Below, piece after piece: positions 18,113 to 27,777 of a stretch of 37,256 bases of DNA (position 1 is its first letter; every line of letters starts with the position of its first letter). The notes beneath the pieces were generated by a model that ran no database searches, had not been told where the DNA came from, and saw only the letters and a list, made by a program, of their open reading frames with translations. Both the position numbers and the translations under genes were made by a program. Source of the stretch: a virus; the IMG/VR virus record IMGVR_UViG_3300008120_000141, positions 1 to 37,256 of that record. One strand, written 5' to 3'.

Positions 18113-20655
18113 TGTCAACTTTTTATACAAACGTACAGTCGCTCGGTGGAAAAATTCTTTATCGTGGCGTCAAAGATGGTAAACGAATCAAACTGAAGAT
18201 TGATTATGAACCACAACTTTATCTTCCAGCTCGAACTGGTAAAGGTACACACAAGTCACTTGATGGTTTAGACCTTGTTCCAAAACGATTCGATGGTATT
18301 CGTGAAGCCAGAGAATATGTGAAACAATATGACGGTCTTCATGGTGCACCAAAAATTTATGGTAACACAAGGTTTGAATATGCATTTATTGCAGAACAAC
18401 ATACAGACATGGTCGATTGGGAACAAGATAAAGTAAGTGTTGCAATTATCGACATTGAGGTTGGTTCAGAAAATGGTTTCCCTGATCCATACCTTGCAAA
18501 TGAACCTATCACCGCAATTGCATTGACCTTTATTAATGGCCACACTTATGTGTTTGGTTGTGGTGATTTTCGTAATGATACACCAGAAAGTGTAACTTAT
18601 ATCAAGTGTAAAGATGAATATACACTTTGTAGTAAATTTATTGAACTATGGTACAAAATGTACCCCGATGTTATCACTGGTTGGAACACCAAGTTCTTTG
18701 ATATACCATATCTTGTTAATCGTTTCCGTAAAATTCTTGGTGAAGATAAGACCAAGATGTTGTCTCCATGGAACTACATCAGTGAACGTAAAACCAACAT
18801 CAATGGTCGTTTGTTGATTGCATACAGCTTTGTTGGTATCGAATCACTTGATTATATTGAGTTGTACAAATGGTATGCGCCAGGTGGTAAATCACAAGAA
18901 TCCTATCGACTAGATAATATCGCACAAGTAGAACTTGGTGAAGGCAAGATTTCATATGATGAATATGAGAACTTACACCAACTGTACAGACTGAACTATC
19001 AAAAGTTTATTGAATACAACATTAAAGACGTTGCATTGATTATCAAACTAGAAGACAAGTTGAAGTTGATTGAGTTGGCCTTAACTCTTGCATATGATAC
19101 TAAGTGTAACTATGAAGATGTGTTTGCACAGACACGTATGTGGGATTCACTAACATATTCCTATTTGTTAGGTAAAGACATTATTGTTCCACCAAAAGAA
19201 ATACAAGATAAAGATGCTGCGTTTGAAGGTGCATATGTTAAAGAACCACAAGTTGGCCTACACAATTGGGTTGCATCATTTGACTTAAACAGTTTGTATC
19301 CTCACTTGATGATGCAATATAATATTTCACCAGAAACGTTGATTGAACCAGAAAATTATACAACAGAAATGCGTGATATACTTTCACAAGGTGTTACTGT
19401 TGATAAACTCTTGAAAAGACAAATTGACATTTCAAGTTTGCAAAATGCCACAATCACACCAAACGGCCAATTCTTCCGTACCGACATTCAAGGTTTCTTA
19501 CCTAAGATGATGGTTGAGATGTATGATGACCGCAAAAAATTTAAAAAGTTGATGTTACAGGCATCACAGGAGTATGAAAATGAAAAAGACGAATCAAAAA
19601 AATACGACATTGAAAAACGAGTTGCCAGATACAACAACCTCCAGCTCGCAAAGAAAGTATCCCTTAACTCTGCCTACGGTGCTTTGGGAAGTCAGTATTT
19701 TAGGTTTTATGACCTACGCATGGCTTTGGGAGTCACTACGGCAGGCCAGCTTTCCATCAGATGGATCGAAGCGAAAATCAACCAATACATGAACAAACTT
19801 CTCGGTACAGAAAATGATTATGTCATTGCTTCTGATACCGATTCAATTTATCTCCGTATGGGTGAGTTGGTTGACAAGTTTGTTAAAGACCAAACCGATA
19901 AACAGAAAGTAATTTCTGTCATGGATAAAATCTGTGAAGAAAAGATTCAACCTTACATCGACAAATCATACCAAGAACTGGCTGATTATGTTCATGCATA
20001 TGACCAGAAGATGCAAATGAAACGTGAAGGTCTTTCTGACAAAGGTGTATGGACTGCCAAGAAACGTTATATTCTAAACGTATATAACAACGAAGGTGTG
20101 CAGTATGCTGAACCTCATATGAAAGTGATGGGTTTAGAAATGATTAAGTCATCGACACCATCTGCTATTCGTGAGAAGATGAAGGCTGCCATTAAGTTGA
20201 TGATGACTGGTACAGAACAACAAGTACAAGATTTTATTGCCGAGTTTAGGAAAGAGTTTAGAACATTACCAGCGGAAGAAATATCTTTTCCAAGGGGTCT
20301 AAATGGGCTAAATACTTATTCCGATCCAGTAATGTTGTTCAAAAAAGGAACACCGATTCATGTTCGTGGTGCTATTGTATATAACCACCACTTGAAACAA
20401 ATGAATCTCACAAAGAAATATCCACTCATACAAGAAGGTGAAAAACTCAAATTTACCTATTTGAAAATGCCGAATCATTTTAAGAATGATGTGGTTTCTT
20501 TCCCTGGTAGAATACCTAAAGAGTTTGAGCTTGACAACTATATTGATTATGATGTACAATTCGACAAAGCATTTCTGGAACCAATCAGTGTCATTTTAAA
20601 ATGTATGAAGTGGTCTGCGGAAAAAAATAATTCTTTAGAGGACTTTTTCGGATGA
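18112..20655 (+). CDS. 43: DNA polymerase gp43 (family B)
   Basis: 847 residues (T4 gp43 is 898). Replicative polymerase with 3'-5' exonuclease. Exo I AIIDIEVGSENG (Asp114, Glu116), Exo II region GWNTKFFDIPYLVNRF, Exo III YNIKDVALIIKL; polymerase motif A SFDLNSLYPHLMMQYNISPETL (DxxSLYP), motif B KKVSLNSAYGALGSQYFRFYD, motif C ASDTDSIYL (DTD). All catalytic acids are present, and no intein or split is seen. The N-terminal domain is compact. The end overlaps the next gene by four bases. Confidence 0.97.
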   Translation: MSTFYTNVQSLGGKILYRGVKDGKRIKLKIDYEPQLYLPARTGKGTHKSLDGLDLVPKRFDGIREAREYVKQYDGLHGAPKIYGNTRFEYAFIAEQHTDMVDWEQDKVSVAIIDIEVGSENGFPDPYLANEPITAIALTFINGHTYVFGCGDFRNDTPESVTYIKCKDEYTLCSKFIELWYKMYPDVITGWNTKFFDIPYLVNRFRKILGEDKTKMLSPWNYISERKTNINGRLLIAYSFVGIESLDYIELYKWYAPGGKSQESYRLDNIAQVELGEGKISYDEYENLHQLYRLNYQKFIEYNIKDVALIIKLEDKLKLIELALTLAYDTKCNYEDVFAQTRMWDSLTYSYLLGKDIIVPPKEIQDKDAAFEGAYVKEPQVGLHNWVASFDLNSLYPHLMMQYNISPETLIEPENYTTEMRDILSQGVTVDKLLKRQIDISSLQNATITPNGQFFRTDIQGFLPKMMVEMYDDRKKFKKLMLQASQEYENEKDESKKYDIEKRVARYNNLQLAKKVSLNSAYGALGSQYFRFYDLRMALGVTTAGQLSIRWIEAKINQYMNKLLGTENDYVIASDTDSIYLRMGELVDKFVKDQTDKQKVISVMDKICEEKIQPYIDKSYQELADYVHAYDQKMQMKREGLSDKGVWTAKKRYILNVYNNEGVQYAEPHMKVMGLEMIKSSTPSAIREKMKAAIKLMMTGTEQQVQDFIAEFRKEFRTLPAEEISFPRGLNGLNTYSDPVMLFKKGTPIHVRGAIVYNHHLKQMNLTKKYPLIQEGEKLKFTYLKMPNHFKNDVVSFPGRIPKEFELDNYIDYDVQFDKAFLEPISVILKCMKWSAEKNNSLEDFFG

Positions 20656-21797
20656 TATTCTTAACGTTACTAACAGCAATAGCATTATCTGCCGTTGCTG
20701 GATACTATTCAGTTATTGGTTTAGCACAAATCTTTCCGGGTTCTTTCTGGCCAGTTATTATTATGGGTTCTATTCTTGAAGCATCAAAACTCGTAACAGT
20801 ATCTTGGTTGTATAGAAACTGGAGAGAATGTCCTATATTAATCAAATCATATCTATCAATTGCTGTAACCATTTTGATGTTGATTACATCTATGGGTATC
20901 TTTGGTTTCTTATCAAAGGCACACTTAGAACATTCAGCAGATAATGCACCACTTGTGGATAAAATTGCATTACTGGATGAAAAGATTAAAACGGAGAAAG
21001 AGAATGTCGAGGCAAACCGTAAGATTATTAAACAGTATGATGAGGTTGTGGACCAAACGATGGGTCGCTCAACAGATGAAAAAGGTGCCGCTACGGCACA
21101 AGCGATACGCCGTTCCCAACAGAAAGATAGGATTAGAGTACTTCAAGAAATCCAACAGTCGCAAGCCACAATTGCCAAATACTCCGAGGAACGTGCGCCT
21201 CTATCTACAGAGCTTAAAAAGATTGAAGCGGATATCGGGCCAATCAAATACATTGCAGCCTTGGCGTATGATTCAGAGGCTGATGGTGACATTATCGACA
21301 AAGCGGTAAGACTTGTCATTCTATTGATTATTGTAGTCTTTGATCCGTTGGCAATTCTGTTGTTGATTGCATACAACATGTCTATGAAAGAAAAAGAACA
21401 TGTTGAAGACTTCTTTAAACGTGATAGACAAACTGCCAAAAAATTGGATGAAGATGTCAAAGTTGAACCTCAACCAGAACCGGTTGATCCGTATGCATAC
21501 TTGAAACAACCATTCAAACACTTTGAGAATTTGAAACCGATGGTTGCACCAGTTGTTAAACCAAAAGAAGAAACGGTGGAGATTAAAAAAGACAATATGA
21601 TTGTCATTGATGATGTAACTGGTGAAACAATACCACCAATTACACATGAGAAGGTAACAATTGAAACTCACAACACACAAAATTCTATTATGTACGAAGA
21701 ACACCATGTTCCCGTGAAAACACTTGAACCTAAGTATGATTATGAAGAACCTTATTCGTTTAAAGAAAAAGAAGTTCGTGATGCTGGTAAATTTTAA
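20652..21797 (+). CDS. Membrane-anchored coiled-coil protein
   Basis: 381 residues, conserved in layout among marine T4-like phages but of unknown function. Membrane helices at about 3-25, 33-53 and 66-86, then a long coiled coil (about 95-205), a fourth membrane helix at about 217-243 (RLVILLIIVVFDPLAILLLIAY) and an acidic/Pro-rich tail. The ATG overlaps the polymerase stop (ATGA). Its steady place between gp43 and uvsX suggests a link between replication and the membrane; this is inference. Confidence 0.8.
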   Translation: MIFLTLLTAIALSAVAGYYSVIGLAQIFPGSFWPVIIMGSILEASKLVTVSWLYRNWRECPILIKSYLSIAVTILMLITSMGIFGFLSKAHLEHSADNAPLVDKIALLDEKIKTEKENVEANRKIIKQYDEVVDQTMGRSTDEKGAATAQAIRRSQQKDRIRVLQEIQQSQATIAKYSEERAPLSTELKKIEADIGPIKYIAALAYDSEADGDIIDKAVRLVILLIIVVFDPLAILLLIAYNMSMKEKEHVEDFFKRDRQTAKKLDEDVKVEPQPEPVDPYAYLKQPFKHFENLKPMVAPVVKPKEETVEIKKDNMIVIDDVTGETIPPITHEKVTIETHNTQNSIMYEEHHVPVKTLEPKYDYEEPYSFKEKEVRDAGKF

Positions 21798-21808
21798 AGG
21801 ATGATAAA

Positions 21809-22876
21809 ATGAGTATATTAGATAAAATTAAAAAGAATAGTAGTATCAAAGATTCTGCTATCTTGTCAAAATCAAAATTCTTCAATGAGAAGGATATGAT
21901 TCCAACCGCAGTGCCAATTATTAATGTGGCACTTTCTGGTAAATTAGACGGCGGCCTAACACCAGGTCTTACAATGTGGGCAGGTCCATCCAAACACTTT
22001 AAGACAGCATTCAGTTTATTGATGGCCAAATCTTACTTGGACAAATATCAAGATTCAGCACTTCTATTCTACGATTCAGAGTTTGGTACTCCGCAGTCTT
22101 ATTTTGATTCCTTTGGTATTGACACTAACAGGGTACTCCATACTCCTCTTACAGATATTGAACAACTCAAATTCGACATAATGGCACAGTTGACACAATT
22201 GGAACGTGGTGATAAATTGATTATCGTCATTGATTCAATTGGTAACTTGGCATCCAAAAAAGAAGTTGAAGATGCGTTGGCTGAGAAATCTGTAGCAGAT
22301 ATGAGTCGTGCAAAACAAGTTAAGAGTTTGTTCCGTATGGTAACACCACATTTGTCTTTGAAAGACATTCCGATGATTGTTGTTAACCACACATACAAAG
22401 AAATTGGTATGTTCCCTAAAGATATTGTTGGTGGTGGTACTGGTTCTTATTACTCAGCCGATAACATTTTTATCATTGGTCGCCAACAAGAAAAAGACGG
22501 TACAGAAGTTACCGGTTATAACTTCATTATCAACGTAGAGAAAAGTAGATATGTCAAAGAAAAATCTAAGATACCTGTTAGCGTATCTTTTGACGGTGGT
22601 ATTAGCACTTGGTCTGGTTTACTTGACCTTGCTCTTGAGTCCAAACATGTGGTTAAACCAAAGAATGGTTGGTATCAACGTGTCGATTCCGATGGTGTGA
22701 TTGAGGAAAAGAATTACCGTGAGAAGGACACCGACACCAAAGACTTCTGGATGCCTATTCTGAAACAGAAATCATTCCGTGATTTCATTGAGAACAAATA
22801 CCGTGTGGCTGCAGGAGAAATTATGACAAGCAACATTGATGAAACATTTGATGTTGAAACTATGAATGGTGCATAA
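21809..22876 (+). CDS. uvsX: UvsX RecA-like recombinase
   Basis: 355 residues (T4 UvsX 391). Walker A GPSKHFKT (residues 59-66), Walker B LIIVIDSIGNL, DSEFG at the ATP-binding strand, and the loop GGGTGSYYSADNIFII are typical. It drives strand exchange for recombination-dependent replication. AAAGGATG serves as ribosome site before ATG 21809. It is directly followed by a small gene (TAATG overlap) and gp41, a layout shared with other T4-like phages of water habitats. Confidence 0.95.
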   Translation: MSILDKIKKNSSIKDSAILSKSKFFNEKDMIPTAVPIINVALSGKLDGGLTPGLTMWAGPSKHFKTAFSLLMAKSYLDKYQDSALLFYDSEFGTPQSYFDSFGIDTNRVLHTPLTDIEQLKFDIMAQLTQLERGDKLIIVIDSIGNLASKKEVEDALAEKSVADMSRAKQVKSLFRMVTPHLSLKDIPMIVVNHTYKEIGMFPKDIVGGGTGSYYSADNIFIIGRQQEKDGTEVTGYNFIINVEKSRYVKEKSKIPVSVSFDGGISTWSGLLDLALESKHVVKPKNGWYQRVDSDGVIEEKNYREKDTDTKDFWMPILKQKSFRDFIENKYRVAAGEIMTSNIDETFDVETMNGA

Positions 22877-23196
22877 TGGTCGAAGGAATACATTACTGTT
22901 ACATCTATCCAAAGGATGATACAACAGCAGTCAACATCAAATTTTTGGAAGGTCCTTACAAAGATACCATATTCAAATATGGTAAGGTTAAATTTAAGGA
23001 AGAAAATGAACAGGTCTATTTACTTTTTGCTTATGATGTGTTAGAATCACCAGTTAAGAAGCCAGCTAAGCTGGAAAAAGATAGTGACTTTAAAAATTAC
23101 ATTGGTGACTTATTGGTGGAAATAATGTCATCTAATATGGAACAGGAAGTAGTAGATGAAACTGGAACAAACAATTCTAAAGAATTTAATTTATAA
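22876..23196 (+). CDS. Hypothetical protein between uvsX and gp41
   Basis: 106 residues, not recognised by function. It opens with beta strands (IHYCYIYPKDDTTAVNIKFLEGPYKDTIFKYGKVKF, then VYLLFAYDVLESP) and ends with an acidic helix (FKNYIGDLLVEIMSSNMEQEVVDE). Genes of similar size lie between uvsX and gp41 in marine T4-like phages, so it probably acts in recombination or replication. It overlaps gp41 by 41 bases. Confidence 0.72.
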   Translation: MVEGIHYCYIYPKDDTTAVNIKFLEGPYKDTIFKYGKVKFKEENEQVYLLFAYDVLESPVKKPAKLEKDSDFKNYIGDLLVEIMSSNMEQEVVDETGTNNSKEFNL

Positions 23197-24547
23197 TGAA
23201 GAATTCTTACGTAAGGTACTTCCGTTCATCAAGGAAGAATATTTTACAGATAGGACCGATAGAGCAATCTTCAATGAGATTTCCAAGTTCACAGAGGCTT
23301 ACAATTCTACACCAACGATTGAAGCAATTGAACTGGCCATCAAAGAAAAGAGAAATCTCTCAGATGATGAAGTGGAGAAGTGCGAATCTTGTTTACAAGA
23401 GATTGTTAAGACTAAACACGAAGAATCCAAAATTGACTGGTTGGTTGATAAAACCGAAGAATTTTGCCAAGAGAAGGCCATATACAATGCTGTATTGGGG
23501 TCTATTTCAATCCTCGATGGGAAAGATAAAACCCAAGATAAAGGGTCCATACCGAAGTTACTTTCCGATGCTTTAGCAATTTCATTCGATAGTTCAGTTG
23601 GCCATGATTACATGGAAGATTCTGATGCTCGATACGAATTTTATCACCGTACAGAAGAACGTATTCCTTTTGACCTAGAATTCTTTAACAAGATTACTAA
23701 AGGTGGTTTGCCTAATAAAACACTTAACATTGCTCTTGCTGGTACTGGTGTTGGTAAATCACTGTTTATGTGTCACGTTGGCGCAGGCTGTATGGTACAA
23801 GGCAAGAATGTTCTTTATATCACCATGGAGATGAGTGAAGAAAAGATTGCTGAACGTATTGATGCAAATCTTTTAAACGTTACAGTAGACGACCTTGTAA
23901 ATTTACCGAAAGATTTGTATGATAAAAAGATTGAAAGACTCCGTGAAAAAACTGTTGGAAAACTTATCATTAAAGAATATCCAACAGCGTCTGCAAGCAG
24001 CACACACTTTCGTACCTTACTCAACGAACTCAATCTTAAAAAGTCTTTTGTTCCTGATATTATTTTTATTGATTATCTTAACATATGTTGTTCAGCAAGA
24101 ATCAAAGCCGGAGCGAATGTCAACTCTTACACCTATGTCAAAGCAATCGCTGAGGAGTTGCGAGGTCTTGCCGTTGAGTTCGGAGTACCTATTGTTTCTG
24201 CGACACAAACAACTAGAGGCGGATTTACTTCTTCCGACCCCGGACTCGAAGACACAAGTGAGTCTTTTGGTTTGCCCGCTACAGCAGACTTGATGTTTGC
24301 TTTGATTTCTTCCGAAGAACTAGAAGAAATGGGACAGATTATGGTCAAACAGTTGAAGAATCGTTATAATGATCCAACTTATTTCAAACGATTCACATTG
24401 GGTATTGACAGAGCAAAGATGCGTTTATATGATGTTGACCAATCTGGCCAAGATGGTATCACCGATTCTGGCCAAGATAAACCACTTAATACATTCAGCA
24501 ACAGAGAAAAACCACAGAAAAAATCATTTGATGGATTTAAAGTATGA
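23156..24547 (+). CDS. 41: Replicative DNA helicase gp41 (DnaB-like)
   Basis: 463 residues (T4 gp41 475). The N-terminal helical domain begins KLEQTILKNLIYNEEFLRKVLPFI like T4. RecA-like core: Walker A AGTGVGKS (195-202), NVLYITMEMSEEKIAERID, PDIIFIDYLNIC (Walker B), GVPIVSATQTTRGGF, and DSESFGLPATADL-type switch region (EDTSESFGLPATADLMF). The hexamer unwinds DNA at the fork. The start overlaps the small upstream gene by 41 bases, but the conserved N-terminus confirms it. The C-terminal tail is Gln/Lys-rich. Confidence 0.96.
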   Translation: MKLEQTILKNLIYNEEFLRKVLPFIKEEYFTDRTDRAIFNEISKFTEAYNSTPTIEAIELAIKEKRNLSDDEVEKCESCLQEIVKTKHEESKIDWLVDKTEEFCQEKAIYNAVLGSISILDGKDKTQDKGSIPKLLSDALAISFDSSVGHDYMEDSDARYEFYHRTEERIPFDLEFFNKITKGGLPNKTLNIALAGTGVGKSLFMCHVGAGCMVQGKNVLYITMEMSEEKIAERIDANLLNVTVDDLVNLPKDLYDKKIERLREKTVGKLIIKEYPTASASSTHFRTLLNELNLKKSFVPDIIFIDYLNICCSARIKAGANVNSYTYVKAIAEELRGLAVEFGVPIVSATQTTRGGFTSSDPGLEDTSESFGLPATADLMFALISSEELEEMGQIMVKQLKNRYNDPTYFKRFTLGIDRAKMRLYDVDQSGQDGITDSGQDKPLNTFSNREKPQKKSFDGFKV

Positions 24548-25650
24548 AATTAGAATTTGAAGATGCAGTTCATTGTGCCAAAGTGTTTGAAGATTACTTT
24601 GGTAACTTTGACCGTATTGATGAATACATGCGTGACCAGAAGTTGAATTCGCTGGCAGAACTTCCATCCAATCCTTTGTTTCCCATTGAAGATGAATTGT
24701 TTCAGAACTTTACAATGGATCCAAAAGATATGAATTTCGAGGTTGTAGAGATTGATAATGAAACATGGACCAATCTGTTGAACATTACATCATCACACGT
24801 TAATATTCCACCTGTTGGCCGTAATGTCAAATTGGCTGTACGTGAAACGAATACAGGAAAGTACGTAGGATTCATCCGTCTTGGTTCACCAGTAATCAAC
24901 TGTAAACCACGTAATGATATGTTAGGACAAGTGTTTACACAACAACCTGAATGGGGTAAACGATTCAATAACTCCGCAATGATGGGTTTTGTTATTGTAC
25001 CTGCACAACCATTTGGTTACAATTACCTTGGTGGTAAACTTCTAGCTGCAATCTGCACTTCACACGAAGTACGTGAGATTGTAAATGCGAAGTATGGAAT
25101 GAATCTATGCCTCTTTGAGACAACCTCTTTGTATGGTAGTTCAAAGACTGTATCACAATATGATGGTATGAAACCATATATTCGTTACAAAGGCCTGACT
25201 GATTCCGATTTCTTACCAATGATGCACGGTAAACCATATTCCGACTTACGTGACTTTGTGCAAGACAAAGTTGGTCCTTTGGTAGAAGAAGATGCTTCTA
25301 GTAAGAAACTAAAAATCTCAATGAAGATTATATCACTAACTAAGGCTGCACTTAAAGGTACACCTGAAGGGGATACATTCATAGCAACGATTGAAAAGGC
25401 CAAAGGGTTGACAGAACAGAAGCGATATTACATTAGTGATTATGGTTTCAGTAACATGATTGACTATGTGAACTGTAAGACGGACGTGCTTATTCCTGGT
25501 GAAAACTATGAAAAACACAGTCTGGTAAACTTGATTGAATGGTGGAGAAAAAAGGCTTGCAATCGGTATGAAACCTTGTATAATGATAACCGGTTAAAAA
25601 CCGAACTGGAGATTTGGACTTCTGGAAAGGAGATTCAAATCATAAGATAA
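24544..25650 (+). CDS. DUF4338-like protein after gp41
   Basis: 368 residues. The central segment VGFIRLGSPVINCKPRNDMLG, then MMGFVIVPAQPFGYNYLGGKLLAAICTSHEVREIVNAKYG, then LFETTSLYGSSK and YIRYKGLTDSDFLP resembles DUF4338 (layout: a strand with RLG, FVIVP-like strand, LGGKLLA helix, LFETTS, then a G-rich loop). DUF4338 is also present in DruA of the Druantia defence system, where its activity is not settled. It takes the slot directly after gp41, overlapping its stop (ATGA), so a replication or DNA-processing job is likely. The assignment is by pattern only. Confidence 0.6.
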   Translation: MKLEFEDAVHCAKVFEDYFGNFDRIDEYMRDQKLNSLAELPSNPLFPIEDELFQNFTMDPKDMNFEVVEIDNETWTNLLNITSSHVNIPPVGRNVKLAVRETNTGKYVGFIRLGSPVINCKPRNDMLGQVFTQQPEWGKRFNNSAMMGFVIVPAQPFGYNYLGGKLLAAICTSHEVREIVNAKYGMNLCLFETTSLYGSSKTVSQYDGMKPYIRYKGLTDSDFLPMMHGKPYSDLRDFVQDKVGPLVEEDASSKKLKISMKIISLTKAALKGTPEGDTFIATIEKAKGLTEQKRYYISDYGFSNMIDYVNCKTDVLIPGENYEKHSLVNLIEWWRKKACNRYETLYNDNRLKTELEIWTSGKEIQIIR

Positions 25651-25653
25651 ATA
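25646..25653 (+). promoter_or_regulatory. Late promoter-like element
   Basis: GATAAATA, one change from the T4 late consensus, 20 bases before the ATG at 25673 and overlapping the previous stop. Confidence 0.6.
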
Positions 25654-25672
25654 CTTTCTTTGAAGGTGTTAA

Positions 25673-26749
25673 ATGGCTTATACTTTTTTCCCAAAGACTG
25701 CAACTGAAATCAAGCAAACTCTAAAGGGTGACAAAGGAAAGATAGATGATATAATCAATATCTTTGCTTACTTGAAATCAAAATTTAAATCGGTTGAATC
25801 TCCCATCAATATTGATCCAGCAGCAATTGCAAAAATTAATGTCACAAGAGATTTACAAACTGATATAGACCTCGCAAAAATAAAGCGAGAAGCAAAAGTA
25901 ACCAAAGTCACAATGAAATTTGGTTCTGGATCATCTGGCGGCCGAGGTGTACAGAACAAAGGTAATGCATATGAAGGACAACTTGCAACTGCTTTGAGAC
26001 AATGGTGGGATGGTGAAAAAATAACCGATGTGAAATTGAAAGATGCAGTTGATGATATTGTTAAATTACACAAATTAGAAAAATGTAAAAGTGTGGAAGT
26101 CAAAGAGGTTGGTGAGTTAAACAACAAACGACCTTTTATTTTTACACCACAAGTTTTAATCTCATCAAAAATTCCTGTACACGATAACAATCTGGGGCCC
26201 GTTGTTACCGACATTACATTAATTTGCGATAAAAAGGAAATTTACTTGAGTTTAAAAACTGGCGGCACAGTAACTTTTTTCAATTCAGGCATTCGTACCG
26301 TTCTTTCACCAGCAGAAATCAAGTCTGGTAAAATTACAAACAAAGATGGATTGAAGATACTTAATATGTTCAATATCAATGATGCATTGTTTTGTGATAT
26401 CTACAATGGTAAACTCAAAAAAGGTTATGTTGAAGATGTTTGGAAAACAATGTCATCTAAACAGAAGAATGAATTGAAAAACTTTTTGATTTCTGGTGTT
26501 GGCCATGGATACACAATTGTTCATAAACTCACGGGTAAAACCGAAGTGTATGAAATTGACAAAGACTATATGACCTCAGCTGCAACACCAAATTCATGTA
26601 ACGTGTATTATGGTGGTAAATCAGGTACAGGTAAGCGTATTGACATGGAGATAGAAACCGGTCATTACATTCTTAAACTAAACATACGTGATACACAAGG
26701 TGGTGATGGTTATCCTACCCGTATGATGTGTGATTACTCTTACAAATAA
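25673..26749 (+). CDS. Conserved phage protein, candidate PD-(D/E)XK fold
   Basis: 358 residues, no certain family. A basic, Gly-rich segment (MKFGSGSSGGRGVQNKGNAYEG) precedes a helix with Glu101 (AYEGQLATALRQWW). Further on, VVTDITLICDKKEIYLSLKTGG has Asp180 and Ser-x-Lys195 in the spacing of a restriction-endonuclease-like core (E...D...xxK). This would suit a nuclease, but the catalytic second acid is replaced by Ser, so activity is open. The C-terminal part is beta-rich (VEIDKDYM... to MMCDYSYK). It has its own late promoter-like element and overlaps the next gene by one base. Confidence 0.6.
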   Translation: MAYTFFPKTATEIKQTLKGDKGKIDDIINIFAYLKSKFKSVESPINIDPAAIAKINVTRDLQTDIDLAKIKREAKVTKVTMKFGSGSSGGRGVQNKGNAYEGQLATALRQWWDGEKITDVKLKDAVDDIVKLHKLEKCKSVEVKEVGELNNKRPFIFTPQVLISSKIPVHDNNLGPVVTDITLICDKKEIYLSLKTGGTVTFFNSGIRTVLSPAEIKSGKITNKDGLKILNMFNINDALFCDIYNGKLKKGYVEDVWKTMSSKQKNELKNFLISGVGHGYTIVHKLTGKTEVYEIDKDYMTSAATPNSCNVYYGGKSGTGKRIDMEIETGHYILKLNIRDTQGGDGYPTRMMCDYSYK

Positions 26750-27051
26750 TGGCACTAACAGACTTCGATAAAATTCTAAAGAGTTATGAGGACACCGAAA
26801 ATGATTTCGGTTTCTCAGCTATTTCGGAACAGGAATATAATTCTACAATTAAAGAAAGTGTACAGACCGTTGAGAATTACAAAGTAAATTTGGATGAAAC
26901 GGAAAGACGTTTGGTTGAAGTTGAGAAGATGATTATCCCTTTCCTAAAGAAACTACATAGTACAGGAGATAAAGAATATATCTACTGGCCTAATCGCAAA
27001 CCAGCAATTGAAAAACAGATTGAGGCAATTCTAAAACTGACTAGAGGATGA
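26749..27051 (+). CDS. Hypothetical coiled-coil protein
   Basis: 100 residues, acidic and helical. DFDKILKSYEDTENDFGFSAISEQEY is followed by a coiled coil (SVQTVENYKVNLDETERRLVEVEKMIIPFLKKL) and KEYIYWPNRKPAIEKQIEAILKLTRG. Similar short proteins with the YIYWPNR motif occur in T4-like phages of water habitats; function unknown. Start overlaps the upstream stop (TAATG). Confidence 0.75.
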   Translation: MALTDFDKILKSYEDTENDFGFSAISEQEYNSTIKESVQTVENYKVNLDETERRLVEVEKMIIPFLKKLHSTGDKEYIYWPNRKPAIEKQIEAILKLTRG

Positions 27052-27057
27052 TAAATT

Positions 27058-27777
27058 ATGAAGCCGTTAGTGACTGTGATTACACCTACAACGGGTGCTC
27101 CGTATCTACGCCAAGCGATAGACTCGGTTAAAAACCAAACTTATGATAATATACAACACCTCGTTGTTGTAGATGGCCAACCAAAAGGTCGTGTGATAGC
27201 AAGAGAGTATCCACACATCGACCTAATAGACCTCCCATACCCAACAGGACTTGACCGGTTCAACGGACACCGAATATATGGTGCATCTGTATATCTTGCA
27301 AAAGGTGACTTGGTTTGTTTCTTGGATGAAGATAACTACTACGATACCACACACATTGAATCGTTGGTGAAAGTTATTGAAAAAGGCAACGATTGGGCTT
27401 TCTCTTTGCGTAAAATTGTAGACAAAGAAAGTAATTACGTTTGCCTGGACGATTGTGAATCATTGGGTAAATGGGAATCTTGCATTGGTGATTACTTTGT
27501 TGATGTTGGTTGTTTCTTTCTACCAAAGATGATTGCAATTCAAACAAGTGCAATTTGGTATCGTAAGGCAAGAGAACCTGGAGTACCAGAGGTTGATAGA
27601 ATGTTGACTCATGTATTGAGAAACAACAATTTAAAATATGACACTAACGGCGACTACACCTTAAATTACCGCACAGGTAACACACAGTTATCGGTGCAAT
27701 CTGAATTCTTCTTACAAGGAAATAAGAAGATGCTTGAAAAATATAATGGAGATTTACCATGGAACAAAAAGACCTGA
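27058..27777 (+). CDS. Glycosyltransferase family 2
   Basis: 239 residues with a GT-A fold: VTVITPTTGAPYLRQAIDSVKNQTYDNIQHLVVVDG is the nucleotide-binding start, and LVCFLDEDNYYD holds the DxD-like metal motif (LDEDN). The end (LNYRTGNTQLSVQSEFFLQGN) is less conserved. It starts a set of five overlapping genes for sugar transfer and methylation. The acceptor may be a virion protein, the phage DNA or the cell surface; the sequence does not say which. Confidence 0.88.
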   Translation: MKPLVTVITPTTGAPYLRQAIDSVKNQTYDNIQHLVVVDGQPKGRVIAREYPHIDLIDLPYPTGLDRFNGHRIYGASVYLAKGDLVCFLDEDNYYDTTHIESLVKVIEKGNDWAFSLRKIVDKESNYVCLDDCESLGKWESCIGDYFVDVGCFFLPKMIAIQTSAIWYRKAREPGVPEVDRMLTHVLRNNNLKYDTNGDYTLNYRTGNTQLSVQSEFFLQGNKKMLEKYNGDLPWNKKT

